This document shows positions 42,931 to 53,795 of a stretch of 64,000 bases of DNA, piece after piece. The number at the start of each line of letters is the position of its first letter. Position 1 is the stretch's first letter. The notes below the pieces were generated by a model, which made no database searches, was not told the origin of the DNA, and was given only the letters and a program-made list of their open reading frames with translations. Both the position numbers and the translations under genes were made by a program. The DNA is from Oikopleura dioica. Taxonomy: Eukaryota; Chordata; Appendicularia; Copelata; Oikopleuridae. The stretch covers positions 1,741,001 to 1,805,000 of the forward strand of contig OU015567.1 of assembly GCA_907165135.1 (NCBI GenBank), written 5' to 3'.

Positions 42931-45296
42931 ATGGCATCAGCTCGTCAGTTTGATTACAGCTTGCAGCCTAACTTTTTGAGTATGAAGCCTTCTCTATCAA
43001 CCAGATTAAATAAAACTTCTCTTTAGGTAATGAATACGGAACTCATAGATCCGGATCCTCGAATATCTCCTCATCAACAATGGAAATTGTCAATAGCAGG
43101 TTGTTTATTATCCTGTCTCTTTCCTTATTCATCAATTTTAGCCATGTTACCGTCTCCAGCGCAGATTATCAGCCAGTCGTTCTTCAAAATTCTACAATGA
43201 GAAGTCTTCGCGATGATCTAGCAATTTTATCAAGCGCTTCCAATGAATTTCAACTGCTGCTCGAAGAAAATCCTAATTTACTTCAAGCGCTTACGGTAAG
43301 AAACTTCTGAAATTTTGATTCACCTCAATATTTTTCAATAGGCGTATGAAGTTCTTATGTCGCGGCCAACTGATGTGACCAAAGATCTTGCAGAGCTGAT
43401 GGATGCAACTGATGATGCTTTAGGTAAAGATGACACGATAGTGACCGCAGCAAATGAGCTCCGTAGCATTCTACAGGTGAGTTCGATCATTTCAAATGTC
43501 TACTAATGCCTACAGATGACGTCTGACCATGTTATCTGATGTCTTAGGATGTCTTCAGTTCTCCATATGGAAGACTTTAGTCTTCAGATTATTCAATTAC
43601 ACTTGAGTTTAGACCGGTCATTCTGGAGCGATGTGTACAGCCGCGAAAAAAGTAGCTAGTCAGGACTATGCCGAATCCTTTGGAACTTCTGATCTCAGGT
43701 AAAATCGACGTCGCGGTCTTCCGAGTTCATTAGACCCATTTCTAGCTGTCTGGAAGAAGGGCCACTTGAGGGCTGCGCTCTTCGAGTTGTTCGCCTTGTG
43801 AAAGGAGACGAACCGTTAGGAGCAACGGCGAAAATTGGCGACGATGGAAGTCTGATTGTTGCGCGGGTAATCAAGGGCGGTGCAGCTGACCGCAGTGGAT
43901 TAATTCACGTCAACGATCGAATCGTAGAGGTCAACGGTATCCGTGCCAAACCATCCAACGTCGAGGTACGTTTCTAATCAATCCGCATCGTCTTATTTTT
44001 GCTTCAAAGGCGATTATGGAAGGCCTCTCACAATATCAAGGGCAGTTGATATTCGTCCTCGAGCCCGGAGAGAAAGCATCGTCTGACGAAGAAGCAGAAC
44101 GAATGTATCTTCGACCTAATTTCTCCTTTGACCCTAAAAATGATCCCTTGTTGCCATGTCATGATGCAGGCGTTGAATTTACGCCAGGTGTTGTTCTCGA
44201 GGTAAGGACTTTTTATTCAAATCAACAAGGACCATCAAAATTTAAGGTATTACAAACGAAAGATGAATGGTGGTGGCAAGCGAAAATCATCAGTCATCCA
44301 ACACACAAAACGCCTGCCAGCTCGAGAAAAGAGCACGCTGGTCTCATACCTTCTGAAGCTCTCAGTACGTTTTGTTCTCCATTTTCGAGCTGAAAATGTC
44401 AATGACAGTTCTGTGATAGTATCTTTCAGTCGCTCGAAGGGAAAAGCTGCGAATGGAGAAAGTGGAGAAAGCGAAGCCAAAACCAAAGAAGAAAATCCTC
44501 GGTGGGTTGTTTCAATCGGGCAAGTCTGGAAACACGAAAGAGGATGAAAAAACTGATGAAATTTCTAAAGTAACATTGTCGCGTGTTGATATGTTTTAAA
44601 ACATCATTTAGGGGTACAAATCGGTGGTGCAATTCGGCCCATCATCAAGAAAAAGGCCTCTTGTTGTCATCTCGCCCAGATCGATCGACAAGTTTCAGTT
44701 GAGAAGACGACTGATTCAGGCGAAGTCAGAATCCTACAGAATTCCTACGCCTTCAACGACCCGTCCTAAACAAGCGACAGAACGTAGGCTTACTTTTTCG
44801 CATCCAAGCTATTTAAGTTTAAGGTGATGGAGTGGACTACCATTTCATCAATCGCGCTGATTTCGACTCTGAAATCGCGAACGACTCGTTCCTTGAATAT
44901 GGGATGAACAAAGCCGGCTTTCTTTACGGAACGCTTATGACTGAAGTGTTGAAGATCCTCGATACCGGCAAAACCCCGCTCCTTTGCCCTCCTCCACAGT
45001 CGTTGAACAAGATTCGAAATAAGGACTTCAAGGCGTTCGTTGTTTTCCTCAAGGTACACGGAATTTCGAAGCTGCTTTTTTATCAATTCTAGCCGGTCGA
45101 TCGCATCAACTGCAAGTGGGATGCCCAGACTATGCGCGAAGCCGGAAAAATGGAGAGCGAATACGCCCATCAGATCGATGTGTGGATCGAGTACGACACC
45201 ACTGAGTTCGCATTCCGCCGCCTCCAAGAAATCGCATTCTCGCTGGAGAACGAGCCACAGTGGATCGAAAAAGACTGGGTCAAAGAGGACTCATAG
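42931..45296 (+). CDS. MPP7-like: MAGUK scaffold of the MPP3/MPP7 (p55) type
   Basis: Exon joins are phase-consistent throughout. An N-terminal segment leads to L27-like helices (FQLLLEENPNLLQALT, then AYEVLMSRPTDVTKD). The PDZ domain follows (EPLGATAKIGDDGSLIVA, KGGAADRSGLIHVNDR, EVNGI), closest in wording to MPP3/MPP7. The SH3 (NDPLLPCHDAGVEF, KDEWWWQAKI, AGLIPSEAL), a basic hook (KPKPKKKILGGLFQSGKS) and a guanylate-kinase-like domain come next (KRPLVVISPRSIDKFQLR to WIEKDWVKEDS). The P-loop-like segment lacks GxxxxGK[ST], so GMP kinase activity is unlikely, as in other MAGUKs. The protein should organise epithelial polarity or junction complexes. The reading frame is open upstream of ATG 42931 to an acceptor at 42888, so an upstream exon cannot be excluded. 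Confidence 0.88.
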
Positions 45297-45894
45297 TTTA
45301 CTTTTAGCCCTGCCTTGTTATGTCTTATCGTTTTAATTTTTAATTCGTTTCAGAGCTTCAAATTCCTACGAGCTAATAGAGTCTTCCTTCTTATTTTGCC
45401 GCAACTACTTATCATGAAAAAACTACGTACTTCCTTATCCTTTTTACTCGTTCCATTAGACAAATGTCCAAAACTCGCTCCAAATAAATACATTCAGAGA
45501 CTTCTCTTATCAAAATAATAGTTTCTTCAGCTTTTTTTTCTACCTCTCTTCGACTACCCGAACATGTCAAATATAAAAAATATTTCAGTATTAAAAAAGA
45601 ACAGTTTTGAATGAACTTGAATATGTTTATTGAAAACAATCACGAAAATTAAAATCGTTTCAGGGAGATAAATCGGCAGGCAAGACCATTTACTGTCAGT
45701 TTTGGTCATCTCCTTCATCTAAGGATCTCTCCAATTTTGTGTTGATATTAACAGCGAATTTCTGAAATTGGCTTGAAATCCGTGAGGCGCTTTAGAACTA
45801 AATTTACCCGTAGAACGGTTGATTTCGCCTTATCTCTTATTAACCCGATTTTACTTTGATTCGGGACCTTGAAGGGTATCACAGCCGGATCGTC
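45297..45894. other. Convergent 3' intergenic region
   Basis: This 598-bp region holds the 3' UTRs of the MAGUK (+) and caspase-like (-) genes, with AATAAA near 45483. No ORF with support is visible. Confidence 0.45.
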
Positions 45895-47142
45895 TTATTT
45901 CAAGATGCATAAATTTTCAGAGCAAAGTAGCGCTGCTATTAAAATATGCACATTTCCTTCATCAACATGGTAGAAACGGAGCTCCTTTCGGAGATCGTGC
46001 ACCAAGTGAACGAAGTTTTTCAAGTTCACCTAATAAATAATTGAATAACAAATTTCAATTCTGTCCGCTTACTTTTCCCATATCAGTGTTAACAAGATCC
46101 AGGGCAGGGGTTTGGGCCATATTATCAATAACGACTGCAAGGGTTTCCAGCAAGTTCAGTTTTCTTCCGTATGGACTATCAAGAAATATCATAGATTTTA
46201 ACTTAAGGGGAGGGCCCAAAAGGACGGATAGGGTGGGAGTTGCTCAGCTTACCCCAGTTTTTATTCTCAAAATGTCTTATTCACTCACCTCATTATTGTT
46301 TGAATACTAGTGATGTAGGGACACGGCTGGTTGTATTGCCGAAAGAGGTCACTGTACGGCCCGACTGTCCAAAACTCGAGCCAGTTGGGTCGAACCTGAC
46401 GCTTTGAAAATATATCTTTGTACTTGTTATGCATATCAGCCTGGCTATCAAGGTCGTTTTCCCAGCGGCAAATGTGCACGAAAATCACTTCATGAGGGCT
46501 CACATTTCCATTCAAGCATATTTTCCATTAGTTCGGAAAATGTAGATGTATCTATTGAGCCCTTCATATTGGCTTGTCATTCAAATCTTCATTAGCCAAC
46601 ACATCGCTTAGCAGATCGTCTATATGTACTGTCCTGAAAGCACAGTGTTGCTCCTCATTACTGTCAATGCTCAAGGGCAATTCTTTGATCACCTGTCAGC
46701 AAAAGCAATCAAGTCGTCTGTCCCGCCAAAGCAGGATAGGGAAATGGCGAATATATCTTTTGTCTTTTGGCGGCCATTTTCCAATTTCTTTCGGATGCCT
46801 TTTTTGGCCTCTTGATATGTTAATGGACCTCAAGGAGCAGGTGTCATTATTTTATAATTCAAAGATGTTACAGACCTTGGTACAGTACTACATCAAATCC
46901 GAGTCGCTGAAATACACTGACAAGATTTTGACCATCCTTCAAAGCTTGTTTTTCTAAAAGATCATTGTCCAGATTTTATCGCGGAAAATGATTTTCTGAA
47001 GGCTGTTAGTCTTACCTTGATCCTCCGTGTTTTCCTGCGTGTTGACAAAGAAGCACAAGCAGTCCCTATTCTTCGTTATTTCATAAATTTCTCTTCCCTC
47101 TGACATGAGCAAATTTTGCCAGAAATTTTCCGAATCCTTCAT
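45895..47142 (-). CDS. Caspase-like protein lacking the catalytic histidine
   Basis: Seven exons (47142-47016, 46953-46876, 46828-46693, 46633-46566, 46487-46289, 46175-46073, 46029-45895) sum to 846 nt in phase, 281 residues, with no long prodomain. Family landmarks in order: ALKDGQNLVSVFQRLGFDVV; PLTYQEAKKGIRKKLENG; DIFAISLSCFGGTDDLIAF; IDDLLSDVLANEDLNDKP; IFVHICRWEND; NWLEFWTVGPYSDLF; PYITSIQTI; YGRKLNLLETLAVVIDNMA; and near the end LRKELRFYH, the small-subunit tail of executioner caspases. At the SHG position the sequence is CFG, so Phe (about residue 102) replaces the catalytic His. QACRG reads HICRW, keeping Cys (about 143). Protease activity is doubtful; a regulatory pseudocaspase is inferred. 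The fourth intron (46565-46488) has GA-AG ends; the others are GT-AG. Confidence 0.8.
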
Positions 47143-48668
47143 AGAGCGTCTCTCTTTTTGAATAAAGCAGAAAAAAAGTCCGACAGCTCTGGCAGTATCT
47201 GTGGACAGAATAAGAAGGAGCAGGGCCTAAGGGTCATGAATACATGATATGCAATTTGTGGCTGGCAGCTTTTTTAACCAACAGAAATTAACTGTTAATT
47301 CAGAAGAAACAAGGAGTCTGTCAGGCAGTCGTAACATTGAACGACGAAAAGATATGGTAAATCCTTTCCATGGAACTTTCACCTAAAAAGATGTTACTTA
47401 CATTCTGCCGGATAATCTTTCTCTTGAAAGTTTCAGGAAAGCGATTTACCATACATTTCCGCCGCTCTATGTCTGGCTGACAGACTCTTTGAATCGGATG
47501 AAGAAAACATCCGAGACTGAGAAATGTGAACTCAAGAATTAACCCTCAACATATCCCTCGAATAATTAACACTTGAAAATATTTTTACTAAAATATTATC
47601 GCTATGAAAAACGCTTTCCTTTCCAAGCTTGCAGGAAAAAATATTTCTATTTCTAGCGACGCTTCCAATCAGACTCTTCTTTCTCTGCTTGTGATTGTCT
47701 CTGCCCTTTCTCCTCGCCGACGATTCTTCTCCAGGATCAATATTCGACATCCAGGCGTCCCTATCGCCGCGAAAAAGTACATGATTTATATATCGATGGA
47801 AAGCCTGCAGATGAACCATTTTTCTCTCATCACGAACAGGGAAAAGAACGGTTTAAAATACAGGGGTAAATCAAGATTTTGTCTCCTTCGATTTCGATCT
47901 TTTTTTGAATATTCATTATCAAAGCTCATTTTTTTCATTCATTCATATTAATAGCCATAGATCTCAATCTTGCGCGTACACCTAGTATATCAGAATTCGC
48001 AAATCATTCTGATTCTTTGAGTTCTAAAGTTGAGATTCAATTAATTTTAGTCGAAATATTTATTATTGTTTCCAACGGAAGAAAAATGGATTTAGAGATC
48101 ATAGTTTTATTTTGTATAAACAAGGTTTTCTGGTTAATTTAGTGAACTCTACCGAACATGAATTTTGACTGTAAATACCCAAAAGTGATTACATAACATG
48201 CTTTTATCCGATAGAAACTTAAAATTTAACCGTACTTCTTCATTCTTACCACAAAAGTTGGGAAATATGGCTCATTCTCAAATAATCCTCTCATATGATC
48301 CGCTCAAAACTTCTCCTTTCTGTGATCTTCTTTGTGCAGTCTCGAAATCTAATTATTCCCAAGGTCGGTCACTCAGCTTCCCAAGAACAAAATATGATGT
48401 AAAACAACTTTAAAAATAATTAACCGTTCATCGACAATTACTACTACTATGTAAATGGTCCATAATTTTAATTTGATTGTTGCTAATCACGAGTGTTTTA
48501 TGTGAACAAGAATAATTCAACTCATAAAGTTCAATATTTGATTTATTTTCAAAAAAGTACCTTTCGGTTTTTATTGTTTCGCTCAGCTATAAGTGCAAAA
48601 TGTGAATGGCAAAACATATGATACAGAGATATTTACAAAGTATTTACAAGATCCGTACATTTGAAAAC
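47143..48668. other. Gene-poor region with overlapping unsupported ORFs
   Basis: It contains an inverted-repeat element (47314-47487). At 47532-47951 sense and antisense ORFs of about 95-115 codons mirror one another; neither has a recognisable domain or clear splice sites. A 71-codon + ORF at 48198-48413 is equally unsupported. I do not call a gene here. Confidence 0.4.
47314..47487. repeat. Short inverted-repeat (hairpin) element
   Basis: GAGTCTGTCAGGCAG at the left and its near complement CTGGCTGACAGACTC at the right bound 174 bp. Inside, a second pair of inverted blocks (GGTAAATCCTTTCC and its complement-like partner) makes most of the element self-complementary. No target duplication is evident. 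Confidence 0.55.
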
Positions 48669-49300
48669 TTATTTTGGAAAGTAATGATCTTCGTATTGAC
48701 TCAGCTTCTCCTCTAGTTGGTGATTTTTGCGCTGAGATGTTCTCAGCTGCTCTCTTAGGCGAAAGACCTGAAGTAACATAAGTAAGATAGGGTAAGGGTT
48801 AATGGCCAAATTTTCTAAAATAAAAAAAGTTGCTGAATAGACTTACTTTTGCTTGAAGCCGCATAATCACCGCCAGATCATCTTTTTCCTCCTTCTGGTG
48901 GAGGAAATAATAATTACTTACCGACTCGACGACCTCTCTGACTTCTTCTTTGAGTCTTGCTCCAAGGTCGAAATTTTCATTTTCTTCAGTTTCAAACTGA
49001 TCGAAAATACTTTCGGTCCTTACAGGAGCTACATCGTTCAACATCTGATTATCCTCTTTTTCTAAATATCCATAGCGCTCGAAAATCCTTTCGACAACTT
49101 TTTTCTCCTCTGAGCTTATGTGCTTCCTCGTTTTCTTTCTATTAGCCCAGCGTAATAATCGCTGAACAGGCCAATCCTGCATCTCAGGCCTGCTTTCAAG
49201 CCAACTTTCGCTCTTTTCTGGCTCTTCAACGGTTGTTTCTAGAGTCCAAGCTTCGAGGTTTTCTTTTTTCTCTAGCTCGTTGGAAGTAACTTCTTTTGTT
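48669..49300 (-). CDS. Coiled-coil protein (5' end uncertain)
   Basis: The main exon reads from at least 49300 through ATG 49182 (MQDWPVQRLLRWANRKK) to 48922. Next is an exon 48894 to about 48847 (KEEKDDLAVIMRLQAK). The last exon (LREQLRTSQRKNHQLEEKL) ends YFPK at 48669. The frame is open upstream of the ATG (for example WTLETTVEEPEKSESWLES), so the true start may lie in an earlier exon. The first intron is only 27 nt (48895-48921, GTAAGT to CAG) and a multiple of three, so it may be retained. The product is charged and helical with a C-terminal coiled coil; no family is recognised. Confidence 0.5.
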
Positions 49301-49499
49301 CAAGTGAAAACAATTAGCGCTTATGATCTCAAAATATGACCCTCTTAAATTCTCCCTTAAAAATATAAGGACGCATATTTATTTGTAGGGAAAACATAAT
49401 CTCCCAATTTGGGATTCCTCAGAACTAAGTAAACTTTAGTAGATCTTCAGATCTACTTATTTATTGAGCAAGACAATTAAGACTTTTAATCTTTTTCTG

Positions 49500-50564
49500 T
49501 CACTTTCCTGGTTCTTTGTACACTTCATATTGACCATCAGCACATGTTTGAACCATGGGATTGCATTCCCAGTCGAAATTGTCGTAGAAAAACTCGGAGT
49601 GGTTCTCGCAAGGTTCCCCTGCATAAGTCCATTCGCACTGTTTTATGAATTGCAACGGTCCCATTTCTTACTTAGGGTTAAGAATTTCGCTCAGGCCTTT
49701 TCATTCCCTGACTAAGATCTTAGAAAGAGGCTGTGGTGCCCAGATCTAACTTGATCTTTAACCCTTTGCAGAATGACAATCGCAAATTATCTCTGCCCGT
49801 TGTAAGCCATCCGGACACGTTCCTTTCAAAACGCTTTCAATTACTGTTAAATGGATTTCCATAGAATCTGTCTCTGATTCAACATTGACTCAAACCCTAG
49901 TTTCGTTTGAAAGCGCGTTCCTGAGCAAGAATAGCCTGGAATGTAGAGATGATCATCCAAAATGTCGCACAGAAGATTGTCCGAGTAATGACCGGTCGAG
50001 ACGCTTGGAGGGTCGAGTTTTAGCCAGGAAGGACGAGGGCCGCAGTTCTAAAGAATCATTTTGTTTCTTGAACGACACGGAAAGTGGGCTATCAAATTCA
50101 CTTGTTTAATTGTGGACATGGTAAACATCAGTTGTTCAAGCGAAGCGTGTGGAATAACTAGAGTTTATCATTAAACCAAAATCGGGACTTCAGAAGAATA
50201 ATAAATAAAACTTATTAATAGAATATTCAGAAGTAAACATTCACGCTCCTGGGGCTAGGGACAAAATATGAACCCTAATCGACCAACTCCCCTAGAAGGA
50301 TAAAAAATAGTCTATCTTCCAATTTGATTATTTTTTTTTCTCTTCTCTTTTTTGGTCTTTTTTTATCCTTGGCCCAATATGAGTATCTTGAAAAAAAATG
50401 CAATTTCATTTTTTCTCTTTAAAAATTTTTTTTTACTCAAAAATTTTCGCACTTACATTTGAAAGATCCCACTGCATGTTGAGCTTGTGTGCGATCGTAT
50501 CTACTGTTGCTGCATCTATTTGACTTATTTTTACCAGAATCGCGGCTGACAGTAATCTCTGCAT
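49500..50564 (-). CDS. Cysteine-rich secreted protein, novel
   Basis: Four exons (50564-50457, 50047-49921, 49873-49763, 49666-49500) sum to 513 nt in phase, 170 residues. The N-terminus MQRLLSAAILVKISQIDA reads as a signal peptide. The mature protein has ten Cys: one each in NCGPRPSW, NNLLC-like, YSCS and KGTCPDG; two in IICDCHS; and four in QCEWTYAGEPC, DWECNP and QTCADG. Five disulfides are possible. The second intron (49920-49874, 47 nt) has GA-AG ends, and no GT-AG choice gives the right phase. Individual exons are short and missed by a simple ORF search. The family is unknown; an extracellular or house/mucus protein is only a guess. Confidence 0.6.
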
Positions 50565-52060
50565 TTTTAAAAAAGTCAGGAAAAATTTTCGGTATTTTTT
50601 CTCAATTACACGAAATAAAAATAAATGAGGAAATTTCTATTCGATTTTCCTCAAATCGAAATAATCAGAATAAATGATAAATCGAAGGGATGAAAGATAT
50701 ATGGACAGGGAGCACCGTAGTGCTTGGCGCTGTTGGGTGAAGAGCACTTAATCCCTCCATGAAATGATAAGAAATAAAGTTAATTATTGTTAGGCAAAAC
50801 AAAACGGCGCGCGCTCCTTGAAAAAAGCTGAATCAGGTTAAAATTTTTGAATTTTATTGAGTAAGCGGGTTAAATAGTTTAGAAAAAAGTTTTGGTGAAA
50901 ATAGGCTTGATGAAAACATTTGAAAAAGTGATTTGAAATTCTTCGTTTCACCAAGAACCTTTATTTTGTGTTTTCGAGAGGAAAAATTTTCTCGGGGTCG
51001 TTAAATTAGCCGAGGAATTATACTCTGTAAACTCTTCATGTCTCCATTCAACGAAATAAATTAAGCTTTTGATAAGAAAATATGAATTCAGGAGGAGGAT
51101 GTGTCAGGAACCGACAAAAAAATTTAGACAAATTTTGCGTAGAAATTTTCAACCAATCAGCAGCCGAGTAGCCGCCCTCGCAAAATTTGTCGACATTTTT
51201 TGTGGGTTCCTGACGCCATCACTTCAGAAGTACTGAATTTTAGAACTCTCTTGTAACAGTTAGAAAGGCCTTTGTTACTGGACTTTTACTCAGTTAAATA
51301 GAATTTTGTGCATTAGCTGATCATAAATTGTGGTTCCTGTAATGATAAACTTGTCTTATAAATTTTTTCATCGAATATGAAAACCACGATAACATCAATT
51401 AACAGGTTCTCCAAGCATAATATAATGAAAAAGGCTAATGAATTTAATTTGCAAAAAATTTTCTGAGGTGACCGAATTTTCAACCAAATACCCTTAAAAC
51501 AAAGTTTTCACTCATCATTTTCTCAGATTAATTTGCTACCCGTGTCTGTACACATGTTCTAAGGTCATGTTATATCTAGGTTTTCTGACAGATTACATGA
51601 TGAAGAACTCTTTGCCTCAGAATCTAGAGTTCGACCTTGTTGTTTAATCGTAACCTCGGCTCATCTTTTCCCCCTTGTTCAAAACGTGATTCTCGGTAAA
51701 TTATGTTAATAATTTTGGTAATAATAATCCTCTACCAAAACTTTTTTCTTTCGGCACCATTCCGATCGTGCTGAAATAACTGATGCCAAAATAGACAAAG
51801 CGCTGAACACATAACAAAGTGAAAAAAACGATTTATCAAATAATTATAACTGTGGATAGTACAACTTATTTCCGAAAAAAGTGGCAATTTATAAATGCAA
51901 ACTTTGCACTTCCGACCATTCTCAGATTGAAAATCAGAGTTGCGACTAGTTTGCAAAATAAACAATCGTCGATTGATCTTATCGTTCATATATAAATCGA
52001 TTTTCAAGACCATGGAATCATCATCTCGATAAAGAGATTTTCGTCGAGAGAGTCGTCAAG
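50565..52060. other. Intergenic region with one small hairpin element
   Basis: This AT-rich region holds no supported ORF. It includes the hairpin at 51103-51214. The promoter of the Thr-rich/LRR gene is expected toward the right end. Confidence 0.45.
51103..51214. repeat. 112-bp hairpin element
   Basis: GTCAGGAACCGACAAAAAAA at the left is matched by its imperfect complement TTTTTTGTGGGTTCCTGAC at the right, and ATTTTGCG/CGCAAAAT continues the stem inward. The loop is about 40 bp. It looks like a tiny foldback element; no flanking duplication is clear. Confidence 0.6.
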
Positions 52061-53399
52061 ATGAAGTTTTTTCCTCTGTTCTTTTTCTTCGCAGTTTTTG
52101 GCGGAGAACAGGGTCAAGATCTTGGTAAGCCTGAAAATTAGAAGCTGCTTATTGAATCTTTCAGTTTCAAATGATTATTTAACAAATGAAGATTCTTCTG
52201 TATTTGATTGGCAACGTGGCAAAAATAAAAAAAAGAAAAGGAATGTTTTCTAAGGTTCATTTTTTAAATTTATTTGTGTTCTAATTTTGCCCCAGCCCTG
52301 TCTTTATGAATCGGCAAAACTCGTAGTTTTATATGTTTTTTATCCCTACGACGTACTCCGGAAACGCAACGTTGGCAAAAATTAAGTTTCTTTGAGACTT
52401 AGGTTCACATCTTTACTTTCAAAATAGACAAAAAACTCATCCTCTTACAAATTTTGACATCAACAAGATTAGCAGACAAGGGTTAGATGAGTTCTCTCAT
52501 GTGGAGTTTTTCTTGTGAAAATTCCTTAAAAGTGCTACTAAATCAACAACTACAACGACGACAACCTCAACCACAACCACGACGACAACAACAACAACCA
52601 CCACGTCAACCACGAGCACAACAACCACAACAACAACAACCACAACCACAACAACTACGTCGACAACAAGTACGACCACAACAACGACAACTTCAACAAC
52701 ACCTCCGACAACACCTTCGGCTAAAAGCAAGAAATCTAAAAAAGAAGCCAAATCTTCAGGACCCTGCACCATCAAAAAATTCCAATCAATCACCTGCAGC
52801 AAGGTTTTTGCTTTCCCTTCAACCTCTTATATTAAAAATTCTAGCTTGGCCTTACCCACGAGGGCGACGTTATCGAACAAATAAATGCTCTTCATGATAC
52901 AAAGCGCTTCAATATTCACTCTATCGATCTAAGCAAGAATCCAAAACTGAACGGAGAAAGCATCAAACGAATCTTGGAACGATTGCCAAATTTGAAGAAA
53001 GTTAATCTTGCCGGAGTAGATATGAAACAGGTAAATTGGCTTCTCCGCCAATAAGAGACGAGGATTCTTTCTGCTCGCAAATCAGAAACCATCATTTTAC
53101 TGAAAAAAGCCTTGAAGAATCGACATCTTATTCAGGTACCCCCTGGACTTTTCAAATCAACGGAAAAAGTCAACAATGTCAACATTTCGGACAATAACAT
53201 CATCTGCGCTCGCGGTGTCTTTACGAATCTGAAGCTCGCCCGACTCACATACGGCGGCAATCCCCTCTTGAAAGAACTCACCGGCCGCTCCAAGTCAAAG
53301 AAGTCAAAGGCGAAGGAAGATGTTCGAAAGATCGACTACGATGTCAAGGACAGTGACTGTGCTTTTGACATGCCTGGTGATTTTGCTCACTATGGTTAA
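52061..53399 (+). CDS. Secreted Thr-rich (mucin-like) leucine-rich-repeat protein
   Basis: Exon 1 encodes a signal peptide (MKFFPLFFFFAVFGGEQGQ). A later exon (about 52530-52803) encodes roughly 60 residues of nearly pure Thr with scattered Ser, a likely O-glycosylated stalk. A Lys/Ser-rich patch and an LRR N-cap-like CTIKKFQSITCSK follow. Two further exons encode leucine-rich repeats (SIDLSKNPKLNGESIKR, ILERLPNLKKVNLAG, VNNVNISDNNI, LKLARLTYGGNP) and a tail ending FAHYG. The junction at 52803 is phase-consistent. The link from exon 1 to the Thr exon is not resolved, so an intermediate exon is possible. AATAAA follows the stop. The + frame reading as Gln/Arg and the - frame reading as Val are shadows of the Thr repeat. 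Confidence 0.6.
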
Positions 53400-53795
53400 A
53401 ATAATAAACGCAGATAAATTCAGAGTCTTGTCTCCCCTTGTCTCTGTGGTTAGTTGTTTGTAACGGAGCAATTTGTCAGATTTGAAAACCACGGTCGCGT
53501 TCGATTCCATTTCAGTATCGATTAAAAGTTGTTCCGCTGTCAGATTAATAACCAGAGATAAATTGCAAACTTCAATCTTCTTGCTTAGCTTTGCGGTTTA
53601 ATTTTCTTATGAATGAGCAAAACTTGAAACTTCGTAAGTGTTTCTCCCTCCGACGTACACCGGAAGTGAAGCGTCAGACGAGATTTAAGCTGCACATAGA
53701 ACCTAGAATACACCTATTTAGTTTATCTACAAAAGCAAATTCTAGTTTCTCTAAGGAATATTTGTTCTAGTGCAAATCTCTGAAAAGTATTGTTT
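53400..53795. other. Intergenic region with a diverged duplicated block
   Basis: The stretch around 53610-53690 resembles 52305-52390 in the preceding gene's intron: GCAAAACT, CCGACGTAC and CCGGAA blocks occur in the same order. This suggests an old local duplication. No ORF is supported. Confidence 0.4.

Noticed and set aside
47532-47951. Mirror-image ORFs of about 95-115 codons on both strands
   Set aside because: Neither strand shows splice sites, a signal peptide or a domain, and each ORF is the antisense shadow of the other, so no call can be justified.
52487-52897. Gln/Arg-rich + ORF and poly-Val - ORF over the Thr repeat
   Set aside because: The Thr frame alone continues in phase across the following intron into the LRR exon. 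The other two are shadows of the ACA/ACC repeat.
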